A stretch of 54,233 bases of DNA from an uncultured Clostridia bacterium (GTDB lineage Bacteria; Bacillota; Clostridia; Lachnospirales; CAG-274), in assembly GCA_947591605.1 (NCBI GenBank), contig CANQDF010000015.1:1-54233 (forward strand), given 5' to 3'. Position numbers and translations under genes: made by a program. The notes under the pieces are model-generated. The model worked only from the letters and a program-made list of their open reading frames with translations. It was not told where the DNA came from and ran no database searches. This document shows positions 16,198 to 23,694 of this stretch, one piece after another; position 1 is the stretch's first letter, and each line of letters opens with the position of its first letter.

Positions 16198-16626
16198 TCA
16201 GTCCTGCATGCCGATGTAATTGTCGGCAAGCTGTGAGAGCGTTATACCGTTTGCGGTATACATTATGCTGTTGCTCAGCTGCTCCCATACGTCCTTTGTG
16301 GCACATTTGTCGCAGTTGCCGCCGGAGCAGGCTTCGCTTTTTGTATCGCAGTCTACCAGGTTCATAGGGCCCTCGATAGCAAGCAGTATATCGCCTACGG
16401 TTATTTCCTCGGGAGGTTTGGCAAGCTCGTAGCCGCCCTGAGCGCCCCTTATGCTTTTTACCAGCCCTGCCTTTTTAAGCAGGGAGATGAGCTGCTCCAG
16501 ATAGCCTTCGCTTATATTCTGGCGTTTGGCAACACAGCCTATGGATACGCAGCTGCCCTCACGGGTATTTGCCGCTATGTCCACCATGGCTCTCAGACCG
16601 TATCTGCCCCTGGTTGAAACCTTCAT
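16198..16626 (-). CDS. iscR: Rrf2/IscR-family iron-sulfur-sensing repressor
   Basis: DNA-binding regulator of 142 residues. An N-terminal winged helix (MKVSTRGRYGLRAMVDIA, then SIGCVAKRQNISEGYLEQL) is followed by cysteines 93, 100, 105 and 108 (CDTKSEACSGGNCDKC) that would hold an iron-sulfur cluster. Bacterial IscR uses three Cys and a His, so one of these four may not be a ligand. Start ATG 16626 follows AGGGG; GTG 16635 is also in frame. Two IscR-like palindromes around its promoter indicate autoregulation of the whole operon. Confidence 0.92.
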   Translation of the reverse strand: MKVSTRGRYGLRAMVDIAANTREGSCVSIGCVAKRQNISEGYLEQLISLLKKAGLVKSIRGAQGGYELAKPPEEITVGDILLAIEGPMNLVDCDTKSEACSGGNCDKCATKDVWEQLSNSIMYTANGITLSQLADNYIGMQD

Positions 16627-16658
16627 ACAATTCACCCCTTTTTTATATAAGGTTTAAT

Positions 16659-16733
16659 CCCCAGTGAATTACTGGGGTTTGAACTGAATATATACTACCA
16701 TATTATTGTTTTAATGTCAAGTAAATTACTGGG
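16659..16733 (-). promoter_or_regulatory. Promoter of the isc-trx operon between two IscR-like operators
   Basis: Read on the minus strand: TTGACA (16720-16715), a 17-base spacer and TAGTAT (16697-16692). One operator, CCCCAGTGAATTACTGGGG (16659-16677), is a near-perfect inverted repeat just downstream of the -10. The second, CAAGTAAATTACTGGG (16718-16733), overlaps the -35. Both share the core AGTNAATTACTGGG, so the first gene product is the obvious binder. Confidence 0.85.
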
Positions 16734-16899
16734 AAATAAACCTGCAATTTAAAATTTATATTATAACCGTATTTTGTCTTATATGGATATAAGCATGGGT
16801 TTATTTGGTTATATTTGTAAATTTATTTAAAGGTATAGTATAATTATATGCTATTTTTGTGAATATTGCTGTTTTTTGTTATTTTTATCAAATTATAAA

Positions 16900-16928
16900 T
16901 TGATTTTTATACGGGAGTATGGTATACT
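16900..16928 (+). promoter_or_regulatory. Promoter of candidate small RNA
   Basis: TTGATT (16900-16905), 17-base spacer, TATACT (16923-16928). It faces away from the isc operon; no open reading frame begins within 270 bases downstream. Confidence 0.6.
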
Positions 16929-16934
16929 TTACTT

Positions 16935-17045
16935 GTATCGGGGAGGTATCCCCGTTATATAACAGAGCCAGACTCTATTATTCATATACAACTCTCCACG
17001 GAAGCAGGCTTATGTCATCCACTCACGACATAAGCCTGTTTCTAT
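16935..17045 (+). ncRNA. Candidate orphan small RNA or leader
   Basis: About 110 bases between a good promoter and a strong terminator. It opens with the hairpin CGGGG-AGGTAT-CCCCG (16939-16954), continues with an unpaired, CU-rich centre (GAGCCAGACTC, CAACTCTCC), and ends with a 12-bp stem CAGGCTTATGTC/GACATAAGCCTG (17005-17038) followed by TTTCTATTTATTT. There is no start codon with a ribosome site inside. It could also be a leader of the flavodoxin gene 165 bases downstream, but the terminator argues for a separate RNA. I do not recognise a known RNA family. The rest of 16640-17207 is A/T-rich with no other feature. Confidence 0.6.
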
Positions 17046-17207
17046 TTATTTATCTTTTAAGGCTTTAACGGTTAAAACAAGGCAACAAAGTAAAAGATTT
17101 TGAAAAAATTATTAAATATGTGCGCTTAAAATTGCCAAACAGACAAAATACTGATAAAATAATATATAAAAAGTGTAAAAAAATATTTATGCCATGGAGG
17201 TCATATT

Positions 17208-17939
17208 ATGAAAAGAGGTTTATATGCGTTACTTTTGTCGCTGCTTATGCTGTCGGGCTGTTCGCACGGCACAGCACCCGAGGCTGCGGATAACGAAGCG
17301 ACTGCCGAGGACAGCTCTGGGGATACCACACAGGAGCAGCTGCCCGAAAGCGCCGACAGCTTTAGGATGGCAGGCACGGGCAGCGATACACTGGTTGTAT
17401 ATTTTTCAAGAGCAGGCAATATAGAGCCTGCCGAGGATATTGATGCCGTTTCGTCGGCAAGCCTTAACGAGGTTGACGGAGAGATATGCGGCAATGCGGA
17501 GATGATAGCGGGCTATGCAAGGGATACTGTCGGCGGCGATCTTCTGTTTATAAGGACGGCGGAAAAGTATCCTGCCGATTATGACGAAAATACCCGTGTC
17601 GCTTCGGACGAGATGGCAGCCGAAGAAAGACCCGAGCTGAATATGGGAGATATTGATCTTTCGGGCTACAAAAATATAGTTTTGGTCTATCCTGTCTGGT
17701 GGGGCACGATACCTATGCCCGTGGCTTCGTTTCTGGAAGGCTTAGATCCTTCGGATAAAAATATAATACCGATATGCACGGACGAGGGCAGCGGTATAAA
17801 AAACAGCATAGAGGATATAAAGGAGCTGGTTCCGGGCGCCAATGTGCTTGACGGTATAAGCATAAGGGGCAAAGATGCCGCAGACAGCGCCTCAACGGTT
17901 GAGGATTATCTTTTTGAGGTAAAACAATCTTTGGGATAA
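17208..17939 (+). CDS. Flavodoxin-like lipoprotein
   Basis: Exported flavodoxin-fold protein of 243 residues. A lipoprotein signal ends in LSGCS (Cys near 19), then a Thr/Ser/Glu-rich linker to about 55. The FMN phosphate loop is LVVYFSRAGN near 63-72, and the aromatic isoalloxazine loop is VYPVWWGTIPMPV near 160-172. It should bind FMN and act as electron carrier or NAD(P)H:quinone-type reductase on the outer face of the membrane; partners are unknown. It lies 15 bases before larE and probably shares its transcript, although a link to nickel-pincer cofactor chemistry is unproven. Confidence 0.85.
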   Translation: MKRGLYALLLSLLMLSGCSHGTAPEAADNEATAEDSSGDTTQEQLPESADSFRMAGTGSDTLVVYFSRAGNIEPAEDIDAVSSASLNEVDGEICGNAEMIAGYARDTVGGDLLFIRTAEKYPADYDENTRVASDEMAAEERPELNMGDIDLSGYKNIVLVYPVWWGTIPMPVASFLEGLDPSDKNIIPICTDEGSGIKNSIEDIKELVPGANVLDGISIRGKDAADSASTVEDYLFEVKQSLG

Positions 17940-17954
17940 TTATAGGAGGTAAAT

Positions 17955-18785
17955 ATGGACATTAACGAAAAGCTTAAAAAACTTGAGGAATATCTTGCAG
18001 GTCTGGAGAGTGCAGCGGTCGCTTTTTCGGGCGGTGTGGATTCCACCTTTCTGCTTAAGACCGCACACAGGGTACTGGGCGATAAGGCAATTGCGGTCAC
18101 GGCAAAATCGTGCTCGTTCCCTGCAAGGGAGCTTAACGAGGCAAAGGAGTTTTGCAAAAGGGAGGGCATAAGGCATATTGTGGTAGAGTCGGAGGAGCTG
18201 GAGATAGAGGGCTTCCGCCAAAACCCCGTCAACAGGTGCTACCTCTGTAAAAAGGAGCTGTTTGGAAAGATTATTGACATAGTCAAGTCAAACGGCATAA
18301 AAAACATAGCGGAGGGCTCCAATACCGATGATGAGGGCGACTACCGTCCGGGGCTTATGGCTGTAAAAGAGCTGGGAGTCAAAAGCCCGCTGCGTGAGTG
18401 CGGTCTTTCCAAGGCGGATATACGCAAGCTGTCCGAGGCGGAGGGGCTCGACACATGGGACAAGCCGTCCTTTGCCTGCCTTGCCTCACGCTTTGTATAC
18501 GGCGAGGAGATAACCGAGCAGAAGCTTGCAATGGTGGATAAGGCTGAGCAGCTTTTGCTGGATATGGGGTTTAAACAGGTGCGTGTGCGCATACACGGTA
18601 CCATGGCAAGGATAGAGGTTATGCCGTCATGCTTTGAAATGCTTATAGAGGAAAAAAACAGGCAGAGGATAACGGAAAAATTTTCCGAGTACGGCTTTAC
18701 ATATACATCTATGGATCTTAAGGGATACAGGACAGGCAGTATGAACGAAACACTAAAAGGAGCAGACAAAGGTGACACAGAATGA
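17955..18785 (+). CDS. larE: LarE sulfur transferase for nickel-pincer cofactor
   Basis: Cytosolic PP-loop ATP pyrophosphatase of 276 residues that inserts sulfur into the pyridinium precursor of the nickel-pincer nucleotide. The PP-loop FSGGVDSTFLL starts at Ser25. Three cysteines stand out: Cys95 and Cys98 in NRCYLCKKELF, and Cys175 in KPSFACLASR. In the sacrificial LarE of Lactobacillus only the last is conserved and its sulfur is consumed. The three-Cys arrangement matches the type reported to hold a [4Fe-4S] cluster and to work catalytically. Start ATG 17955 follows AGGAGG. The 3' end overlaps larB by 14 bases. Confidence 0.93.
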   Translation: MDINEKLKKLEEYLAGLESAAVAFSGGVDSTFLLKTAHRVLGDKAIAVTAKSCSFPARELNEAKEFCKREGIRHIVVESEELEIEGFRQNPVNRCYLCKKELFGKIIDIVKSNGIKNIAEGSNTDDEGDYRPGLMAVKELGVKSPLRECGLSKADIRKLSEAEGLDTWDKPSFACLASRFVYGEEITEQKLAMVDKAEQLLLDMGFKQVRVRIHGTMARIEVMPSCFEMLIEEKNRQRITEKFSEYGFTYTSMDLKGYRTGSMNETLKGADKGDTE

Positions 18786-19527
18786 ATTGAAAAGGATACT
18801 TAAAGGAGTTGCAGACGGCAGCATTACTGCGGACGAGGCAGCGTTAAAGCTGAAAATGGAACCTTTTGAGGAGCTGGGCTTTGCAAAGGTAGACCATCAC
18901 AGAGGCGTAAGACAGGGAGCAGGCGAGGTCATATACGGTGCAGGCAAAACTCCGGGACAGATAGTGGAAATAACAAAGGCGCTTATGGCAAAGGGTCAGA
19001 GCAGCGTGCTTATAACACGGCTTACGCCCTCTGCGGCTCAGGAGGTGGGCAGCAGCATAGAGCTTGACTATCACGATATGGGGCATATAGGCATAGCAGG
19101 CAAAATGCCCGAGCCCGATACGGACGGCACGGTGCTTGTAGTGACGGGCGGCACAAGCGATATGCCTGTTGCGGAGGAGGCTGCACTCACGGCAATGTTT
19201 TTGGGCAGCAGGGTCAGCAGGCTGTATGATGTGGGTGTTGCAGGCATACACAGGCTGCTTGCGCATACCGAGGATATTATGCGGGCAAGGGTGATAATAG
19301 CAATTGCGGGCATGGAGGGCGCACTTGCAAGCGTTGTGGGAGGCCTTGCGGCATGTCCCGTTATAGCCGTGCCCACCAGTGTTGGCTACGGCGCCTCGTT
19401 CGGAGGGCTTTCCGCACTTTTGTCAATGCTCAATTCCTGCGCAAGCGGCGTAAGCGTGGTAAACATAGACAACGGCTTCGGTGCGGGATATATGGCTGAT
19501 ATGATAAATCACATGGGAGGAGAATAA
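18772..19527 (+). CDS. larB: LarB, nicotinate mononucleotide biscarboxylase step of NPN cofactor
   Basis: Cytosolic 251-residue protein with a C-terminal PurE-like domain (VVTGGTSDMPVAEEAALTA and VGYGASFGGLSALLSMLNSC split over the last 110 residues). LarB carboxylates nicotinic acid adenine dinucleotide and cleaves its phosphoanhydride, the first step to the nickel-pincer nucleotide. The start is GTG 18772, inside the end of larE, after AAAGGAG. larC follows after one base. Length and motifs match the family. Confidence 0.94.
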   Translation: MTQNELKRILKGVADGSITADEAALKLKMEPFEELGFAKVDHHRGVRQGAGEVIYGAGKTPGQIVEITKALMAKGQSSVLITRLTPSAAQEVGSSIELDYHDMGHIGIAGKMPEPDTDGTVLVVTGGTSDMPVAEEAALTAMFLGSRVSRLYDVGVAGIHRLLAHTEDIMRARVIIAIAGMEGALASVVGGLAACPVIAVPTSVGYGASFGGLSALLSMLNSCASGVSVVNIDNGFGAGYMADMINHMGGE

Positions 19528-19528
19528 T

Positions 19529-20782
19529 ATGAGTGTTTTGTATATAGAATGCAATATGGGTGCTGCGGGAGATATGCTTATGTCAGCCCTGCTGGAGCTG
19601 CATCCCGACCCCGTCGGCTTTGTTGAAAGGCTTAATGCTCTCGGCATACCGGGGGTCAAGGTAGATATGGAGAGGGTGCAGAAGTGCGGCATAACGGGTA
19701 CACACATCAGGGTACGGGTAAACGGCGCCGAAGAGGATGAGCATATGCACGAGCACGGACATGAGCATCATCACGAACATCATCATGAGCATCATCACGA
19801 ACATGGACACGAGCACGGACATGAACATCATCACGACCACGGGCACGGGCATCATCACAGCTCTCTTAAGGACATCGGGGATATTGTTTCAGGGCTTGAG
19901 CTGCCAAAAAACGTGCGTGAGGATATAGCTGCGGTGTACAGGCTTATTGCCGAGGCGGAGAGCAGCGTGCACAATACAGATATGGAAAATATACATTTTC
20001 ATGAGGTCGGCACCATGGATGCGGTAACGGACATAACAGGCGTATGTATGCTTATTGACGAGCTGGACGCAGACAGCATAATTGTGTCGCCTGTAAATAC
20101 GGGCAGCGGCACCGTAAGCTGTGCCCACGGCATATTGCCCGTGCCTGCGCCTGCAACGGCATATATTTTAAGAGATATACCCGTTTATTCGGGTGAGGTA
20201 AAGGGCGAGCTGTGTACGCCCACGGGTGCCGCACTGTTAAAGCATTTTGCATCGGGCTTCGGAAGTATGCCGTCAATGCGCATACAAAAGATCGGCTATG
20301 GCATGGGCAGCAAGGATTTTGGCACGGCAAACTGTGTAAGGGCGTTTTTGGGTGAGGGCGCATCGGATACGGAGAGGATATGCGAGCTTATATGCAACCT
20401 TGACGATATGACGCCCGAGAGGATAGGCTTTGCCGTATCAAGGCTGTATGACGGAGGCGCACTGGAGGTATTTACCACACCCGTCGGCATGAAAAAGAAC
20501 CGTCCGGGCGTTATGCTTACCTGCCTATGCAGGGAGGATAAAAAAGAGGATATTCTAAGGCTTTTCTTTAAGCACACCACCACAATAGGGGTAAGGGAAA
20601 ACATAATGAACCGCTATGTGCTTGAAAGGCACGAGGAAACGGCTCATACCCCCTACGGAGATATACGGCTTAAAAGGTCGGAGGGCTACGGCGTTTCAAG
20701 GGTAAAGCCCGAGTACGACGATATGGAGAAAATTGCGCTTGAAAACGATATTGATATTTCTCGGATAAAGACAGACATCTGA
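19529..20782 (+). CDS. larC: LarC, nickel insertase for NPN cofactor, with long His-rich loop
   Basis: Cytosolic 417-residue cyclometallase that inserts Ni into the pincer nucleotide using CTP. It begins MSVLYIECNMGAAGDM, the LarC hallmark, and contains HFHEVGTMDAVTDI and NTGSGTV-type motifs. Residues about 72-110 are a block of His, Glu, Asp and Gly with more than 20 histidines, a metal-storage or loading loop. It is one continuous frame, unlike the Lactobacillus gene, where a programmed frameshift joins two parts. No larA or other client enzyme is in the window. Confidence 0.94.
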   Translation: MSVLYIECNMGAAGDMLMSALLELHPDPVGFVERLNALGIPGVKVDMERVQKCGITGTHIRVRVNGAEEDEHMHEHGHEHHHEHHHEHHHEHGHEHGHEHHHDHGHGHHHSSLKDIGDIVSGLELPKNVREDIAAVYRLIAEAESSVHNTDMENIHFHEVGTMDAVTDITGVCMLIDELDADSIIVSPVNTGSGTVSCAHGILPVPAPATAYILRDIPVYSGEVKGELCTPTGAALLKHFASGFGSMPSMRIQKIGYGMGSKDFGTANCVRAFLGEGASDTERICELICNLDDMTPERIGFAVSRLYDGGALEVFTTPVGMKKNRPGVMLTCLCREDKKEDILRLFFKHTTTIGVRENIMNRYVLERHEETAHTPYGDIRLKRSEGYGVSRVKPEYDDMEKIALENDIDISRIKTDI

Positions 20783-20797
20783 CAGGGAGATCATAAT

Positions 20798-20848
20798 ATG
20801 AAAAGGGCTTGTGAGATATTTGCCTTTTTACGGACAGCCGTGCTTTGA
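20798..20848 (+). pseudogene. Possible gene remnant: 16-codon frame after larC
   Basis: CAGGGAG followed at normal distance by ATG and a 16-residue frame MKRACEIFAFLRTAVL, then TGA. The spacing and ribosome site look like the start of a further operon gene whose body has been lost, with a repeat element beginning 30 bases later. It could also be a chance frame. Confidence 0.3.
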
Positions 20849-20878
20849 CGCATCCCGTTATTTCCTTGGCAGAATAAC

Positions 20879-21194
20879 AGACTGCCAAAAAAACTAAAAA
20901 TAGATTAATAAAATAAAATTTTTATAACTTAAACTTGCAAACATCTTAAGGTAACTTAAGCGCCGTCAGCGTAAAGCCTTTAGGCTTTAGCGATACCGTA
21001 AGGCAGGCTAAAATCCGCAGTTAGCATAATTTCTCCTTTGGAGAAATTAGCATAACCACGGGGACGGAATTCACTTCCGCCGAGGAAAAGAGGGAGTGTC
21101 GAGCGATAGCGAGGCACGAATCTCTTTATACTTTGTAAAAAAATGCAGGAAATGTACGCATTTCCTGCAAGCGTGTCGACTTTTTCGACACGCT
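20879..21194 (+). repeat. Interspersed hairpin repeat, copy 5 (long form)
   Basis: A 316-bp copy beginning CAGACTGCCAAAAAAAC and ending with GTGTCGACTTTTTCGACAC. It has all modules of copy 4 plus about 80 extra bases: AAAGCCTTTAGGCTTT, a hairpin AATTTCTCCTTTGGAGAAATT and 'agcataaccacgggg'. The same extra module occurs in shortened form in copies 2 and 7. With the short frame at 20798 it fills the 530-base gap between larC and the aminotransferase. Confidence 0.85.
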
Positions 21195-21314
21195 TAATAA
21201 ATATACTTGAAAAAATACGAAAAATGTATTATTATATATCTATATCGGCTCATACAGCTGCTTTTTGCCGTGTGCGCCGTGCCTTTGCAATACCGTTAGA
21301 GTGGGGTGTTTAGT

Positions 21315-22511
21315 ATGAAATTATCATCGGTTGCGGAAAAAATGCGTGCATCGTCAACGCTGAGCATATCCGCTGAGGCAAACAAAAAAATAAACGAGGG
21401 TATTGATATAATAAATTTCAGTGCGGGCGAGCCCGACTTCAATACGCCGGATAATATAAAGGAGGCGGCAAAAGCTGCTCTTGACAGTAATTTTACCCAT
21501 TATACACCTTACGAGGGTATACCGGAGCTGAGGCAGGCTGTTGCCGACGACCTTAAGGCGGAATGCGGCATTGAATACAGCGCCGATATGATAGTTATTT
21601 CCAACGGCAGCAAGCACGCTATTTTAAATGCGTTTAAGGCTATACTGGATCCGGGGGATGAGGTTATAGTGCCTGCCCCATACTGGAACAGCTATATAGA
21701 CATTATAAATATGTGCTACGGCGTGCCTGTTATTGCGGAAACAAAAAAGGGCAATGCCTTTAAGGTAAAGCCCGATATGCTCGGTGAGCTGCTTACGGAC
21801 AGGACAAAAGCGGTAATAATAAACAGCCCCAACAATCCAACGGGTATGATGTACACCGAGGACGAGCTTAAGGCGATAGCGGATTTTGCCGTTAAAAACG
21901 ACCTGTTTGTAATAAGCGATGAAATTTACAGGCGCCTTGTATACAGCAAAAAGCTCAGGCATGTGAGCATAGCCTCACTTGGCGGTGATATATTTGAGAG
22001 GACAATAGTTATAGGCGGTCTTTCCAAAAGCCATGCAATGACAGGCTGGAGAGTAGGCTACAGTGCGTCCTCCTTACAGGTAGCACAGGCTATAGCACGC
22101 ATACAGTCAAACGCCACTTCAAATGTAAACTCTATAGCGCAGGCGGCTGCTGTGGAGGCTCTTACGGGTGACCGCAGCGGGGTGGAAAATATGATAAGGG
22201 AGTTTGAGCACAGGCGTGACTATATTGCCCAGAGAATATCGGACATACCTCTTTTAAGCTCATTGCTGCCAAAGGGTGCGTTTTATCTGTTTGTGGATGT
22301 ATCCAAGCTTTACGGCGGCAGTGTAAGGGATATAGATATAAAAACCAGCGCCGATGTTGCAAGGGCGCTGATGCAGTATTACGGCGTTGCCGTTGTACCG
22401 TCCGATGCCTTTGGTTATCCCGACCATATAAGGATTTCCTATGCTACCTCCATGCGTGATGTGGTGGAGGGCAGCAACCGTATAGAACGCTTTGTAAAGG
22501 AGAACTTTTAA
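21315..22511 (+). CDS. Class I/II pyridoxal-phosphate aminotransferase (aspartate type)
   Basis: Cytosolic PLP aminotransferase of 398 residues. The order NFSAGEPDF (35-43), NGSKHAI (97-103), NSPNNPTGM (170-178), [10 protein letters not shown] (201-210) and the PLP lysine Lys238 in [16 protein letters not shown] is that of subgroup I-gamma aspartate or prephenate aminotransferases. The C-terminal Arg for the substrate carboxylate is in HIRISYATS. Start ATG 21315 has GGGGTG at proper spacing; GTG 21306 is less likely. The next gene starts on its stop codon. Confidence 0.9.
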   Translation: MKLSSVAEKMRASSTLSISAEANKKINEGIDIINFSAGEPDFNTPDNIKEAAKAALDSNFTHYTPYEGIPELRQAVADDLKAECGIEYSADMIVISNGSKHAILNAFKAILDPGDEVIVPAPYWNSYIDIINMCYGVPVIAETKKGNAFKVKPDMLGELLTDRTKAVIINSPNNPTGMMYTEDELKAIADFAVKNDLFVISDEIYRRLVYSKKLRHVSIASLGGDIFERTIVIGGLSKSHAMTGWRVGYSASSLQVAQAIARIQSNATSNVNSIAQAAAVEALTGDRSGVENMIREFEHRRDYIAQRISDIPLLSSLLPKGAFYLFVDVSKLYGGSVRDIDIKTSADVARALMQYYGVAVVPSDAFGYPDHIRISYATSMRDVVEGSNRIERFVKENF

Positions 22512-22927
22512 TGAAGTCTTACAGAAAGGAACTGCACTTTAATATTCCGTCAAGACGGGGCATAGTAAACATAACATCCGATGTGCAAAAGGCGGTTGAC
22601 GAAAGCGGCATTAAGGAAGGGCTTGTGCTTGTAAATGCTATGAATATTACCGCAAGCGTTTTTATAAATGATGATGAAAGCGGTCTGCACAGGGATTATG
22701 AGCGTTGGCTTGAAAACCTTGCGCCGGAAAAGCCGTACAGCAGGTACGACCATAACGGCTATGAGGACAATGCGGACGCCCACCTCAAAAGGACGATTAT
22801 GGGCAGGGAGAGCGTTATAGCCGTAACGGACGGCAAGCTGGACTTTGGCACATGGGAGCAGATTTTTTATTTTGAGTTTGACGGCAAGCGCCATAAAAGG
22901 GTGCTTATAAAAATTATAGGAGAGTAA
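22511..22927 (+). CDS. YjbQ/UPF0047 family protein
   Basis: Cytosolic protein of 138 residues of the YjbQ (COG0432) family. The typical features are [13 protein letters not shown] near 18-30, [28 protein letters not shown] across 40-66, [35 protein letters not shown] across 90-130. The family binds a metal through a conserved histidine cluster and has been linked to thiamin phosphate hydrolysis, but its role is not settled. The ATG shares one base with the aminotransferase stop, so the two are coupled. Confidence 0.88.
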   Translation: MKSYRKELHFNIPSRRGIVNITSDVQKAVDESGIKEGLVLVNAMNITASVFINDDESGLHRDYERWLENLAPEKPYSRYDHNGYEDNADAHLKRTIMGRESVIAVTDGKLDFGTWEQIFYFEFDGKRHKRVLIKIIGE

Positions 22928-22973
22928 GGGCGGCTTTGTGCGCTGCTTACCTAAAAATATCTAAAAATAATAC

Positions 22974-23020
22974 AACAGCTGAGGCTTATGACAGATTTTA
23001 TAAGCTTTGGCTGTTTTTTT
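22974..23020 (+). terminator. Terminator after yjbQ-like gene
   Basis: AACAGC...GCTGTT enclosing AGGCTTAT/ATAAGCTT, followed by eight T. Confidence 0.88.
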
Positions 23021-23046
23021 TATGCCGTAAACAATAAAAAATGCCG

Positions 23047-23066
23047 CAAAGTATACTTTGTGACAG
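23047..23066. promoter_or_regulatory. Operator-like site 1 upstream of recombinase-derived gene
   Basis: CAAAGTATACTTTG is a 14-bp perfect palindrome, and its right side continues TGACAG exactly as in the perfect 26-bp palindrome at 23168-23193. It lies 44 bases upstream of the -35 box. Confidence 0.7.
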
Positions 23067-23109
23067 TAAAAATTTTAATTAATTTTTTAGTGATATTTAA
23101 CTGTATATG

Positions 23110-23138
23110 TTGACTTAAAATTAAATTTATGGTATAAT
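23110..23138 (+). promoter_or_regulatory. Strong promoter of recombinase-derived gene
   Basis: TTGACT (23110-23115), 17-base spacer, TATAAT (23133-23138). It is bracketed by the two palindromic sites. Confidence 0.8.
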
Positions 23139-23167
23139 TTGTACAAACAAAAAAGCAATTTTATTTA

Positions 23168-23193
23168 CTGTCACAAAGTATACTTTGTGACAG
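23168..23193. promoter_or_regulatory. Perfect 26-bp palindrome, operator-like site 2
   Basis: The half site is CTGTCACAAAGTA followed by its exact reverse complement. It sits in the presumed leader, about 23 bases after the likely transcription start and 36 bases before the start codon, ideal for autorepression. Confidence 0.8.
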
Positions 23194-23229
23194 CCCGGTT
23201 TACCGGTTTATGCGGGAGGAGAGCAGCCT

Positions 23230-23670
23230 ATGGAGAGTGAAAATAACAGTGCCGATACGGGTGCAGGCGAGGCCCTTACCCACAATGAAATTATGGAGCA
23301 GTGCCGTATGATAGCCCGCAAAAAGGTAAACGAAGTAACGGAGCTTAATCTGCCTTTTATGGATACCGAATACGGCAGGGCTATTTTTGAGGAGCAGATA
23401 TACGGCATTCTCTTGCAGATGCTCTCGTTTGTCGGCGCCAATATGCAAAAAAACCGCAAGCAAAAGCAGCGGCAGGGCATAGAGGCGGCAAAGGCGGCAG
23501 GGGTGCAGCTTGGCAGACGCCGCAAGTATGACCCCATGGAGCATATAGAGGTATTCAGACAGCTTGAACGGGGAGAGATAAGTGTAGACGAGGCTATGCG
23601 GACGGTAGGCGCCTGCAAGAGCACCTTTGATAAAATGCACAGGGAGCTGCGCAAAAAAGAATTGCTGTAG
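23230..23670 (+). CDS. Recombinase-derived DNA-binding protein lacking catalytic domain
   Basis: A 146-residue protein whose residues about 40-145 match the linker helix and DNA-binding part of serine resolvases/invertases: a long helix (QIYGILLQMLSFVGANMQKN), then RQGIEAAKAAGVQLGRRRKYD, then a Hin-type helix-turn-helix (ERGEISVDEAMRTVGACKSTFDKMHREL). The N-terminal catalytic domain with the nucleophilic serine and its arginines is absent, replaced by about 30 acidic residues. It cannot be an active recombinase in the usual way, so DNA binding and regulation are likely. Start ATG 23230 follows GGAGGAG. Palindromes flank its promoter, and a hairpin array follows. Confidence 0.75.
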   Translation: MESENNSADTGAGEALTHNEIMEQCRMIARKKVNEVTELNLPFMDTEYGRAIFEEQIYGILLQMLSFVGANMQKNRKQKQRQGIEAAKAAGVQLGRRRKYDPMEHIEVFRQLERGEISVDEAMRTVGACKSTFDKMHRELRKKELL

Positions 23671-23694
23671 GTGTGCAGTACACGGTGAATGGGT

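Noticed and set aside
19583..19858. Met-rich minus-strand frame
   Set aside because: It is the complement of the histidine tract of larC.
23230..23670. Active site-specific recombinase
   Set aside because: The catalytic N-terminal domain with the serine nucleophile is missing and no upstream frame supplies it.
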